Shown piece by piece: positions 49,437-61,605 of a stretch of DNA of 64,000 nucleotides. Made by a program: the position numbers and the translations under genes. Numbering within the stretch: position 1 is the stretch's first letter; each line of letters begins with the position of its first letter. Source of the DNA: Apostichopus japonicus. Lineage: Eukaryota > Echinodermata > Holothuroidea > Aspidochirotida > Stichopodidae. The notes below the pieces were generated by a model. The model ran no database searches. It was not told the origin of the DNA and saw nothing but the letters and a program-made list of their open reading frames with translations. Location: the NCBI RefSeq assembly GCF_037975245.1, contig NC_092571.1:12593917-12657916 (forward strand). The letters are read 5' to 3'.

Positions 49437-49628
49437 AAGAACCATTCGCCGCAGAGACTATATTACATGATCTGGTTAGAAAAGAGCGTTCTCGTCCCTC
49501 GGAGGTAAAGACTAAGCGTTCAATTTCTCAAACATTGAAGCAGAGAGAAATGTTCAAGTACAAACAGGAATCGGTCATAAGCGTCGAAAACGATAAAAAG
49601 GGGAGGCCCAGTCTGGTGTATTTTCAAG
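49437..49628 (+). other. Candidate internal exon, lysine/arginine-rich peptide
   Basis: An open stretch encodes a charged peptide including KEPFAAETILHDLVRKERSR and KTKRSISQTLKQREMFKYKQ. It ends SLVYFQ directly before a donor-like GTGAGT at about 49629. Possible acceptors are AG after GGTAAAAG or after CGCCGCAG. Codon use and composition look protein-like, unlike neighbouring AT-rich frames, and an intron donor at the frame end fits an exon. I do not recognise the protein, and no other exon of the gene could be linked. Confidence 0.3.
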
Positions 49629-49639
49629 TGTGAGTTTAA

Positions 49640-50214
49640 AAATGATTTACATATTGATTCTGATTTCTAGCTTTGACATGACAGATAGAAAGGAGAAGTT
49701 CAATTATTTGTCTCTGAACCATGGCGAGTAGAGCTCACTCTATGAATAAACCCATATTTTGTTTTTTGGTTGTTGTCGGTTTTGGATAATTGGGACTCCC
49801 AACATTGGGATGAATTTATGAGGGCGGTTCATATATGTCATCGATATGGCTCGGGGTCACACAGGGGTGTAATGTATGTACGTATTGGAATGCAGAAGCT
49901 AGTGATCGATGGCCTAGTTTTTTTTCTTTATCATTCAATCACATTGTCTTTAATTACAAACAATTAAACAAGTCATTTTATAATTATTAAAATAAATAAA
50001 AATAAGAAAATCAGTAGACATTCTCTACGTTAGCTAATTTAACCTGAAACGTTAAAAGGTTAAATGATAAACAAAAAAGAAGTTTACAAATTGATTTACT
50101 GGATAAAATAATTGTACAGATACAAAGTTTATGCATACTGCAAATGCAGTCATTGTCTTTATGACTGCCACAAAATTCTCCATTGATTTGGTATGTTAAT
50201 CAGGTTTATGAACT
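49640..50214. other. No gene seen
   Basis: Unique AT-rich sequence without a supported feature. Confidence 0.45.
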
Positions 50215-50705
50215 GATGATATTGATACAATCTCCTCTTCCTCATGCAATATCTCTCCCCTGCACCCCTCCCTCATCCCTCTCCTGGTCCATATCCCTAT
50301 CTCTGCTCCCCCAGTCATCTGTCTCCACTTTTCCATGTCTCCCATAATGCACCTCCTTATCTCCAACTCCCTCGCCATCTCCAACCCTGAAGATTCACAT
50401 TTCCAATCCCTCCTCACTTTCCTCCCTACCTCACCTGGCCCATATGATCCCCCTCTCCACCCCTCATTCCATACATCACCTTAATCCTCCAATAACCATA
50501 CCCTTCCCCATTTCCAAACCCATTCACACTTCCATCCCTGTGTTACCCCTTTTCTCTTCTCATCTCCCTTCCAACCTCCCATACCTCCATGCATCCCTCA
50601 TCTCTGCCACTCTCCTACACCCCTCATCTCCACCCTCATATCCCTACCCTCTCTGGATAAAAGATCAGTAAGGTACATGTTACACCCTTCCCCCTCCCCT
50701 GCACA
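50215..50705. repeat. Pyrimidine-rich tract (CCCTC/CATCTCC)
   Basis: Almost 500 bp with strong C+T bias on the plus strand. It is built from loosely repeated words such as CATCTCC, CCTCCC and CCCATATC. The structure is less regular than the tract at 52165. Open frames on both strands here are low-complexity. Confidence 0.8.
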
Positions 50706-52164
50706 CATTGGATTTATTCAAGTGAGCCGAATTAATACCATCCTCTGCTCTCTGTACAATATGTGCTCTTGTTAATCTTATAATCGCTGGGATGTTTGTA
50801 TAAACATTACACTCTCATGCCTGTGCCTTTATAGACCCCCCCCCCAAACTCCAGGTTTAAACTATATATTGTACTCAGTTTTTGTCACCTCACTTCAAAG
50901 TAGCAGATAAGACGGAAGTTATAACAAAAAGTTTTAAAATGAAGGACAACTCAAACATGTCATCCAATCAAGGCCGTCCTTCAAACAACTTTTAAGTACT
51001 TTCAGCCGCCCTTCAGCTTTGAGATCTCTTCGAGGATCAACAAAATGTTTAAATAAAATTGCGTTGCCGCCCGCGGTCTTACTCCAATTACTTTGGCGAA
51101 CAATGGTCCAAAAACTTTTATTGAAGTTTTTCCCGCACCAAGGATGTCAGTCAATAATGTAGAGGGACATTTTACTTACTTCTTTGTATATTTTACTCAT
51201 TCCTGCAGAGAAAAAAATTCTTCAAAAATGTCAGCAAAAAGGAAAGACAAGAAGGGGATGAAATATATCTCTCAAGTAATGATGTCAGCAGTTTATTGAC
51301 TGGTGTGGTCACATCCTCACTAAAGATTGAAATATTTATTACCCGAAATGGAACGTGCAAAGATCTATGAAAACAATGATAGCGGAAAGAACCTGCTTAG
51401 AGTGACAGAACGTGGGGGCCCTCTTTAAGATCGGAAGGTATTTAAAGTCTTTTAGCGAAATCTCATCCGACTTTCAGGTGGGACTTCATCGATTCTAGGT
51501 TAAAGATGTTCTGGCAAGTGTTATGTCCTCACATAGATATATGTTCTCTTACTCCCATTACGTGACCCACATTCTGTTCCCGAAACCTTCCTCTGTCACA
51601 TTCTGTTCCCGAAACCTTCCTCTGTCGTGAATTTTAGCATCGATGAGGAAACTCAGAGTTGTTTGAAGTTGATTACCAGACCTTAAACATGGCGAGATGA
51701 TAGTTTTAAGTACATCGAATGGTAGCTAAAGAACCTAATATTGTAGCTATAAGCTTGCTGCTGTGATTAATTTGTTAGTTCCGTTATATCCTACATGGGT
51801 TGTTTTAATTGTTGCCGGTCTGTTTTGGTAAACTATATAAGTCTTTCTGTAGCACGGTGTTTAATGGTGCTATAATTTTGAATAAAGCAAGAAAAGAAAA
51901 AGTTCTTGTGACCATATGTGATGAAAAATTGGGAAGAAAGTTACATAATGGGCTTGATGAAGGAATACTGCAAGCTAACCAGAGGATGCATGTAAGAATC
52001 CTAGTACGATTCACATATTTTGAACTAACAAATGTTGACAGTTCAAGATAGCATTGTGGCATTGGGTAAGGAATTGAGTGGTGAGGGCGGTAGACAATAT
52101 CCGTAGAAGAGGTTACCTGAATATTCATGAATGGAGGCTAACAGAGATTATAATCAGAACTACA
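50706..52164. other. No supported gene
   Basis: Unique sequence. A short direct duplication CATTCTGTTCCCGAAACC occurs twice near 51569-51615. Open frames at 51093-51299, 51809-52051 and 51805-52128 (minus) carry no recognisable motif, and the last two overlap on opposite strands. Confidence 0.4.
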
Positions 52165-52965
52165 ATCCCTTTCATTTTTCTCCTGCCTCCCATTATACCC
52201 TATCCCTCATTTTCCACTCAGACCTTCATTTGATTCCCATCCCTCTCGTTCATTTTCCCCACCACTCTCCTTCATTCTTCCTACCCTCCCTCATTCTTCC
52301 CTAGCCCCTCTCCTACATTCTACCCATCCTTCCTCATTCTTCCTATCCTCCTTCGTCCTTCCCACCCCTCTCCTTCATCCTCCCCTGACCCCTCTCCTTC
52401 ATTCCCCACCCCTCTCCTTCATTCTTCCCACCCTCCCTCATTCTCCCCATCCCTCTCCTTCATTCTCCCCAGGCCCCTCTCCTTCATTCTCCCTATCCTC
52501 CTTCCTTTCCCTACCCCTCTCCATTCTCCCCACCCTTCCTGATTCTTCCCATCCCACCTTTTCATTCTTCCTACCCTCCGTCATTCTTCCTATCCTCCTC
52601 CATCCTTCCCACCCCTCTCCTTCATCCTCCCCTGACCCCTCTCCTTCATTCCCCACCCCTCTCCTTCATTCTTCCCACCCTCCCTCATTCTCTCCATCCC
52701 TCTCCTTCATTCTCCCCAGGCCCCTCTCCTTCATTCTCCCTATCCTCCTTTCCCTACCCCTCTCCATTCTCCCCACCCTTCCTCATTCTTCCCATGCCAC
52801 CTTTTCATTCTTCCTACCCTCCGTCATTCTTCCTATCCTCCTTCATCCTTCCCACCCCTCTCCTTCATTTTCCCCTGACCCCTCTCCTTCATTCCCACCC
52901 TTCCTCATTCTCCCCACCCTCCCCCATTCTCCCAACCCTCCTTCATTCTCCCCAACCCATTCAAG
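52165..52965. repeat. Polypyrimidine array with about 245-bp higher-order repeat
   Basis: The plus strand is almost purely C and T, made of words such as CTCTCCTTCATTC and CCCACCCTCC. A larger block containing TCCCCTGACCCCTCTCC recurs at 52381, 52628 and 52871, giving a higher-order period of about 245 bp. Minus-strand Gly/Glu/Arg-rich frames are artefacts. Such mirror-like homopurine/homopyrimidine DNA can form triplex structures in vitro. Confidence 0.9.
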
Positions 52966-55400
52966 ATGAAGTCTGACCAGTAGTTGGATCTGTAAGGATG
53001 ATTGCCCTACTTATTATGATGATATGGTTAGATAATTGATGTTAAGATTGGTTGTATCCTGCAATTATCTGTCACTACATGATGTAATCCTGGAATCTCC
53101 TTTTTAATCCAATGGGACATTTTCATACCTAATATTTAATTAATTCCCACCGAAGTCAATTTTAAGGAACACATGTGAGTGTAGTGATATGGGTGAATGG
53201 ATACCTAATAAAGGGGGAGCGGAGGGAGTGATGGGGTGGGGTGAGGGATACATGTATCTGTATCCTTCCAAATGTAAGTAAGTTCTTGTGTTTTCTTAGG
53301 ACAATACTTTATGAGTTTTTACCAGATTTGGGGGAAAAGGAGGTGAAGGACTGGAGGCTGGAAGGTGTGGGTTTGGGGTAAAGTCACTGCGAATCTAAAA
53401 GTCACTGTAAACTAATCCACCTCTGTAGGGTCTACAATTTATTATGAGGATGGAGATGTATTTACATTGCTTACTGTACCTGTCTCCTCACAACCGATAC
53501 ACTAATATTTCTCTATAAATATCGAGAAGTTTTTGCAAATTATGCTTCCTCATGCCACTAAATAATACTACCATCCACTGTGTTAGTTTGTACTCACTGC
53601 AGCCGATACCGTGATATCTTGATCTCCCCCACAATAATACAGCAGGCCTCGTGGTAATCAAACAGTGAAAAAGGCAATGGAAAGTGCAGTACAGTATTAG
53701 CAGGTTCATATTTTTGTTTGCTTATATATTCTGGCGGGAGTGTTTAACTTTCACATTCCAGTTTAATCTTCGGTTATAGGAGAGTAATAATAACCCCCAT
53801 ACCCTAGAGATGATACAACATAATTGATGAAAGCATTCTTACGAGATAACTGTAAAGATAAACAGGACTTCCTGTCACATCAGCCGGTCACTGATAAGAG
53901 GTTTTTTATTTCCTTTTTTTACCTGGCTAATTTAATATGTTCAATAAGAGGAGACAGAAAAGTGACTCAGAGGATTGCCGTCTGTGATCAAAGATCATCA
54001 CTTCCATATTGTTTCTTTATGCAAGTTTATCATATTATATTTTATATTATATTATACCTTGATCGACAAGACACTCCCCACCCAATTTTTGGCTATAAGA
54101 TCATCCTAAGACAAGTATAAGTAAACTATAAGTGAGTACATTCATTTTTGTTTGCAAAGTTTCAACAATAAACGATACAAAATTACTTACATAAATCAAT
54201 CGTGGTTATTTGTAGTGGGTATAATAACATGAGGGTAAGAGGTTGGATTGGGGAATGTCCCAGCAACTATAGTGGAGAAAGACCGGGATCAGTGTATCCA
54301 TAATTCCGAGTGCACAAGGAGGCTCATGATCTTGCCTTCGTTTCGGGACGGTGATAAAAACCAGACCCCGGAAACGTCCGTATTTGAGAGGCGGGCGGGG
54401 TGGGATGGACATCGAACGACGAGAGCGAGTGCAGAGGTCACAGAGAGGTCACGATGGTGGTTTACAAATCAAACAGCTAGATATTTTACTACAATGCACC
54501 CTCACCTTTAGATCTCCAGTCGGTCTGTGTTTATCCGGAAGTGACAAGAGCAAGTAACGACTGTAGATATCTGGTCACCTGATCCCCTGAGCGTCTATTA
54601 CTACAATCTTGATCCCTCTGGGGGGTGGGGGGGGGGTCAGGATCCCTTCCGAAAGGGAGGTCAAGACTGCAGGGTCTAATCTCAAATATGTGTACATAAA
54701 TAATTTGCATGGTATGAAGTCGATTGTCCCTTGGGGTATCAGATCACCCCCTTTACGAACGAGGCTTTAAATTAGGTTGGTCATACGGAGCAATTCTATA
54801 CTGTGGACTTTGCCGCATTGAAGGTTTTTTTTTTTCATTTTGTGAATGGGATCGATGCAATTACGATCCCAAGATGTGGAGATCAGCAAGTCTGCACCAG
54901 ATTTGGCTGGATCTGTGGATCATACACAAACTCCAGTCAATGAGATCTATAAGAGAAAAATCATAATCATAAAGCCGAGGAGAAAAGGATTTTAATTCCC
55001 TCAGAAAGATGGATTTATTACCTTCGTTGTTGATACATTTATTAATTGTCAGTTAGTTTAGGGTATATCAGAAAGACAACTCCCAACGATGACGAATTTA
55101 CCAAACTTTTTATGGCATGTTTTTTGTTGGTCAAAAATGACAGGAGAAAGATTTATCAGGAAATATGACAGAGTAAACCCCCGGAAGAATATTCGGTGAG
55201 ACTTGATGAATGGAAACTTATATATTACCTGGAAATACATGTACCTTGAGTTTATTGGAGCGAGATTAAATGTGAATGAAAACACGTCCGCCTTCACAGT
55301 CCAGAAAAGATGAATGGCTACGGAAAGGGGTTAAGTAAAGAAAGGAATGGAATAATGATCGAGTTAGAGGAATTTCTGTGGGTTACGTCATTTATCTGCA
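52966..55400. other. No supported gene
   Basis: 53820-54120 has a 98-codon frame without motif. 54206-54560 is a GC-richer unique segment with overlapping open frames on three frames, none recognised. G-rich runs lie at 53210-53250 and 54618-54638. Confidence 0.35.
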
Positions 55401-58115
55401 GAGTCATGTAACTTTAATGTTTCAAACTATTTCCAATGTATTTCTTGTGTTCTATGTACATACCAAAAATATGAAGAAAAAGGCTTTTAAGAAAAAAATC
55501 ATTTATAACAGAAGAGGATTTATACTTTCTAGATTTGTGCTAGCACTGGGGTTATTAATATAAAACCAAGTTCCCGAATAATATTTATGCCTAAAATGGA
55601 ATCTTAATCATTATGTAGCTTTTTTTTATAAATATTTGGAAAGAATTGAAATAATAAATTTTTAAGTTTAATATACCTCCAACTAACATCTTGTTAGGAT
55701 ATAATTTCAGTTGGATTTTTTTTTTTTTTTTGAGATCAGACTGGGTCAGAGATTAGCACCAGATAATGCACTAGATAATGCTTTCGGAAAGGATAATCCA
55801 CATTGCATGATCCCTATAATGTTGTGTTGTACGAGAATGGTCGCAATATGATGGTATATATATACTCCACCACCGAAAGCAAGGGATACTAAAAAACAAA
55901 ATTAATATTTCCTCAGGAACAATGATAATAGGCATGAAACTTCAGGTAAATGAAACTATAAAAAAATGACGTATAAGTTTTGAGGGGCACAAATAATTTC
56001 TCTAATAACTCTCTAAATGGCAACCAAATGACTGTAATATCACCAACTTAAAGACAGAAGTTTTGATTTAATTGTTGCAATTTATACTTAGATTGCTTTG
56101 GACAGAGCTAATGTAAGTAGGATAATGTGTTCATGGTAAATTTGAAAACACTTGAAAACAGCTTGAAAACAACTCGAAAAATGGTCTTTGGCCAGGTTGA
56201 TTGCAGTACTATTAGATAAATTCTGTCACTCACAAACACCCCTTTTTTCTGCAATTTATGTTTCATCGTTGGTCATTAAGTTTAAACATTATATCACCAA
56301 TGAAATTTGGACCCCTCTGCATTTTTCGGGGCCCTCAATTGACCACGGTGCCAAGGTTATTTCCTCCCTGACTCCTGATCTCACCTCACCCCCCCCTCCC
56401 CCATTCTCATCAAGCCTAATTTCAGATTAATGAAAAGTTAAATCTCTCTACACATGCAGTCTGCCAAAATTTATATGTACTAGATATATAAACAGCATAC
56501 ATTATACTTTTCCAATTGTTCTGTCGCAAAGACGTGGCCATAAATTCCGCTCAGATGTTATTATCAATTCCTTCGAGACCGAAATTATTCCTCATTGTAA
56601 ACAAACATTGTTTCCTTCATAGCAAAGCTAATTGAAAATGAAACTCAATTGTATATAATCGTCAGTACACGATCATGATGCAACGTTGTTTGGAAACATT
56701 TTTCTGAAATTAAAATCAAGAAACTTGCGTAACTAGAAAAAAAAGGGGAAAACAAGAGGAAACAATTAGGAAAAAAGAAAGGTTAGAACGTCGACAAAAA
56801 TAACCCCAGACAAAATAAACAAATAATTTGTTTAAATTTGGGGCCGATGAGCATATTGCTCCACTGCTTTGAGCTGTTATTTCTTTCATGTAGAGCTTGG
56901 AAACGAAACCCTCAGAGGCAATTGAATAATAGTCAGCATTTGAAGTTAAAGGGCTATTGACTGTTAGAGTGGTTAGGTGCTTCAATATTAAGTGAAAATA
57001 TTGACCTTATATATTCACACATTGATCAAATCTATACAACGAGGTGAAAGGGAAAAATTGAAGGAACGGCATCTAAAAAAGCCTGGTATAATGCATGGCC
57101 GTTTTTTGAGGCAAGGCAATATGAGAGGGATGAAAATTATGAACAGAGGTTGTTAGGTAACAGGCAGCTATAAAAGGTAGGTTATAATGTACTGCGTGAA
57201 TTGTGCTATCGGGGAAAGGCTCTATGCTAAAACTTGATTTTAGTCATTGGTATGTGTCACAACCGTTTCATGATACAGATCTGAAGAGCTACACTCTGCA
57301 TTGAGGTTGTATAGTTTTGGCCAAGCCTTGTAATATTTATATGTAAATAAATATATAACCCTGAGTAATAGGCGATGATCGACTGACCGGTCTAGCAGTG
57401 GGGTAGGGTTGGTCAGGGGGGGGGGATCTAGTCTCTATGGCCTCATAGTCAAATTCAATATTTAGTATGTCTGGGTACAAGTTCTTGTGTAGGCCTTAAT
57501 AATCTATGTAAGATGTTGCTCATGGCTCTCAAAATTGTGCTATTATAGATCTCAACCGCAACGGTCTTCCGGACATCAGTATTGCTCCGAAATATGCTGG
57601 AAAAGTCAAATAACAGTCAGTGAATTTTGTCACAAATTAACGCTCAGCGTGCAACTTGCAATAATTTTGCTGCCATTCTGCAAATCAAAGTGATCATGTG
57701 CCGATCAATAAGTTGGTTTAAAATGTCTTCCATTCTTCTTCATCGTCTGGGAATTATCTGGAAGAGGCAGAAGTCCAGAACGTTTCCTGCTGGAAAGCTG
57801 TATTTTTGGAAAAATTATAAACTTCTTAGCGGCAATTTTTAGCAAACTTAATGTGCGAACAATGTTTGCAAATGATGACCTTTGAGAAGGAGGTCAATGA
57901 CAGGCCCACTGTATATGACTTGATTTATTGTTGACTATTTAGTGGCTGTGACTGGGTCCAGAAGGGGCCCAATGATTATTTTCTTTTTGGCCGTAGGTGG
58001 TGGGGGGGGGCTTGATCCTCATCAGTCTGTCCCTGATAAATAATTATTCACTGTTGAGTCCAATATTTTATACTATACCATTTTGCTTTCACAACCTAGC
58101 TACTCTAGAGTTGCT
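55401..58115. other. No supported gene
   Basis: AT-rich sequence with poly-T at 55718-55731 and G-rich runs near 57417-57426 and 57998-58010. Short frames at 56188-56430, 56716-56985 (minus) and 57627-57842 have no recognisable motif. A lone TTAAAGGG near 56947 has no visible partner end. Confidence 0.35.
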
Positions 58116-58292
58116 ATGAAATGGGGGTGTAGGCGGTTTTACACTATCTAACGCAACGTAGTGGCCAAGAACCTGAAGTATTTTTAAGGGAGGGCCCGAA
58201 GAACATGAACTTATAGCATGCTCCTCATGGAGCATGCTATAAGTTCATACGTTGCGTTAGATAGTGTAAAACCGCCTACACCCCCATTTCAT
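58116..58292. repeat. Long perfect inverted repeat with nested palindrome
   Basis: The outer arms are 58116-58159 and 58249-58292. They are perfect reverse complements over about 44 bp and include GGGTGTAGGCGGTTTTACAC and TATCTAACGCAACGT. Between them, 58205-58224 and 58229-58248 form a second perfect 20-bp inverted repeat with a four-base loop, abutting the right outer arm. A 45-bp spacer separates the left outer arm from the inner palindrome. It has no coding capacity. It may be a tiny MITE or foldback element. No target duplication is obvious. Confidence 0.9.
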
Positions 58293-59841
58293 TCCACCCA
58301 TTAGCTCTGTTAATTGTCACACATTCATATAGGCTACATCTCTTTAATTCTTGAAAGGAATTTCAGGACAAAAAAAAAAAAAATCAGGGACAAATTAACA
58401 ATAACAGATCTTCCCACAGAAACCCGGCTTAAGAAAAGTAACAATGCATCTTAGTTGTATAGGTATGCAATGGCACGTGAATGACATGTTTGTACATGGT
58501 GATTATTGTATAGTTATCTCCATGGTAGAGTTATGCAGTGATATTGCGCACCACTGACTTCAAATGGAAGGCTAGGAAATACCATCCTGTTGACACATAT
58601 CCAAGAGTTTGAGCTGTAAACCCATGCAGCTTCCTCACGTAGTCTATGGCAGCTGTTTGTGTTTACAAGTAACAAATCCACCTCTGTACAGATATCAGTA
58701 ACTTACATTATAGAATCCAGAGGGTAAAAGTAAAAGTTAGGGGTAATAACAACACAGTATTTTGTTAACGTAATCAAGAACTTCTCTCTGCGACATCGGA
58801 AATAGCCGAATCTAGAAGTGACTCGATCCACAAAAACAGGTAGGTCTAATATATAGATATTACCAAAGAATATTAGTGCAAAATTTGTTAAGGCTGTAAC
58901 ATACTTATATTTAAATTACCCTTGCTACACTTAGGGTAGGTTAAATATCTTAATTACATAACTACAAAACCATGCCAATGATGTGTAAATAATTCTCAAT
59001 CATTTGTTTGAACCGCTTAAATCTAGTGTATATGTGTGTAAAACAGTTATGCATCTTATTTCAAAATTTAATTTTTGCATGCATGTCATCACTGGTGTAA
59101 TGTATTGTTATATTATTTCACAATGACAGTCATAATGTTAAATTTGCCATCGTTAGCACTAGCTCAGTTGCCATTTCCTTTATGATATATGTGGCACATT
59201 TATTCAATAAAACCGTCATCATTAAATCTAATGCCAGAGAAATTAGTCTGTGAGAAAAGTCGGACAATTAATGGTAAAGTTCATTTTTTTAACTTTAATC
59301 TGAGAGACATTTGATATGATACAAGCCATATACCCTTGAGGTACAGTATATTCTCCTTCGCCAGGGATATTTAATTTTCTAATTAACAACCCAGAATCTT
59401 ATATGAATGTTCATGTTTTGTGAGAGGACAAATATTAGGAAAATACCTGAATATCAATTTTAGTATTCAGGGGAATTGAGCTGGACACAATGGATGTACA
59501 TACATGTCTGAATTTGATAACTAAGGTGGCAGCAAAAGTTGATCAGCACCTGATCCACCATTATCAAACTGCTGTACAAATGGCTCACTATTTTACAGTT
59601 TTCACTGTACTTGTAAATCAGTTTGGCAGGGAAACATTTTTAAGTTACTGTACTGTACAACAATATACATCATTAATTGTGTCCAGTTTATTTGCCTTTT
59701 AATGTTACATTAATATAGCTGAGAAAGAAATAATGACTCTTTCCCATATACCTTAATTTTTATTTTTATCATACTTTATGAAGTCCATTGTCAGAGACAG
59801 TTTGAATGTTAATACCCAAAATTTGTATTAGTGTATTCCAA

Positions 59842-59846
<5 letters not shown>
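58293..59846. other. No gene seen
   Basis: AT-rich unique sequence with a poly-A run at 58371-58383. The 70-codon frame at 59490-59702 has no recognisable motif. Confidence 0.45.

Positions 59847-59873
<27 letters not shown>
59847..59873. repeat. (AT)n microsatellite
   Basis: An uninterrupted AT dinucleotide run of about 27 bp. Confidence 0.9.
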
Positions 59874-59879
<6 letters not shown>

Positions 59880-60777
59880 CTTATACCATCATACATTTTA
59901 CACACACTTTACAACTCGTGCCCTAGGATTTTCCACATTAATAACAACTCTTCATATTTATATTTTCATATATTCCTATTTTCATATTTTTTTTATATTT
60001 GTTTTGTAACAAGTTTTTTTTTTTTAAAGTCAAACAGTTTGTACCATTTATACGACTGTGCCATATTTTTGAATGAAGAGTTCTAAATATAGGTTTTTGC
60101 TAGATTTTCATTCAAAAGCACATCAGTAAAATTTAAAAGGTTGATAAATAGATCGATAAAGAGGCCACCAGTGGTGCAAGAGCAGATAAGAGCATGGCAT
60201 ATCCATATATATACTATATTTCATTTTAAGAATCTCCACATGAGGTAAGATCTAATTAAATGCAAGTTTCTCTGTAAGACATTCCATACCGTTTTCAGGT
60301 AAATTGTAGTGTGAATTTCGTGATTGATGGGAATATGTAAATTCAAAGATACACATGGCAGCAGAGTTCACACATGATGGTGGGGATTGATAAATAAAAC
60401 AGCTGGTTGGTGGTTTATTTTCAACTAAGAACATGTTGATGTGTGCTCATGCAGCCACTTACTCAGTACCAGAGTAGCTGTTCCAGAATTCCATAGTAGT
60501 TCAAATTAGCTAAGAGCTGGTTATTTTGAATAATGCAATTTATTAAAGAGTCAAACATCTTTTAATTGTTCCAATCATGTATAAATTTACATGCCTCGGT
60601 GTGATTTTGAGACAGATATCATTCGGTGTATTTTAGAGCGGTAGAAAACTCTATGAAGAATAGTTCAGAGCTTTCCATATTTACAAAATCATAGATAAAA
60701 CTGAAAAATACAAAATTATAATTACAAGGATGAATTATGATGCTTTTACCATATTATATATATATAGCTTTCTAGTC
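59874..60777. other. No gene seen
   Basis: AT-rich unique sequence with poly-T near 60016-60025. It ends in a short TA run next to the element at 60778. Confidence 0.45.
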
Positions 60778-61557
60778 ACTTCGCCCAACAACCATTTCGC
60801 CCAACTGCCATTTCGCCCAACCAGCCAGGTCATTTCGCCCAACCAGCCTGGTCATTTCGCCCAACCAGCATGGTCATTTCGCCCAACCATCATAGTCATT
60901 TCGCCCAACCAGCATGGTCATTTCGCCCAACCATTTTGGTCATTTCGCCCAACCTTATTTTTACTAATATTCAGTCAGAATAATATTACTTTTTCTATTC
61001 CACTAGTTCAATTTAATTTATTTTGGGTTAGGTTAGTTCGTAATAGGTAAATAAAGTGAGGTCCGCTCGATATCGATCGGAGTCTGAGCAGTTATTTCGG
61101 GTATAATGGGAGGATTACACTACTTTAGGCGTTTACGCATACAATGGAAGTTATATTATTATACAAACAAAGGAGAATCGGTCTTCATAAAAACCTATCA
61201 AACCTAACCCCTAAAACACTGATCCATCCTACTGACTAACAATTCCCGAACGTTTCCTTATTAAATTGAAAAAAATATATATATATATAAAACCCGTCCG
61301 TAATATGATCCATCCTCAAGATACCTTAATATTCGGTTCGTATCCTGTAACGTTAACAATTCCTGAACGTTTCCTTTTGAAGTAGGCCTATCATATTTAA
61401 TCAAGGTTGGGCGAAAATGACCAGGCTGGTTGGGCGAAATGACCAGGCTGGTTGGGCGAAATGACCAGGCTGGTTGGGCGAAATGACCAAGCTAGTTGGG
61501 CGAAATGGTAAGGTTGGGCGAAATGGCAGTTGGGCGAAATGGTTGTTGGGCGAAGTG
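60778..61557. mobile_element. Foldback-like element with tandem-repeat inverted arms
   Basis: The left arm (60778-60956) holds about nine copies of CATTTCGCCCAACCAGCCTG and variants, period about 22 bp. The right arm (61403-61557) is the inverse, with about eight copies of GGTTGGGCGAAATGACCAGG. The outermost units match as mirror images, including the shortened spacings (AACAACC, AACTGCC). About 445 bp of unrelated AT-rich sequence lie between. TA runs flank both sides, so insertion was into a TA tract. Inverted arms made of tandem repeats resemble foldback elements. The superfamily is not determined. Confidence 0.8.
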
Positions 61558-61566
61558 TCCTGTTCC

Positions 61567-61605
61567 CTATATATATATATATATATATATAAATATATGT
61601 AAATT
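61567..61605. repeat. (TA)n microsatellite
   Basis: An alternating TA run directly right of the foldback-like element. A shorter TA run lies on its left, consistent with insertion into, and duplication of, a TA tract. Confidence 0.85.

Noticed and set aside
52438-52656. Gly/Glu/Arg-rich minus-strand frame
   Set aside because: It is the complement of a polypyrimidine repeat array and has low-complexity composition.
60730-61050. 106-codon frame with repeated HFAQP/SFRP peptides
   Set aside because: It is produced by the 22-bp repeats of the foldback-like element's left arm and is not a gene.
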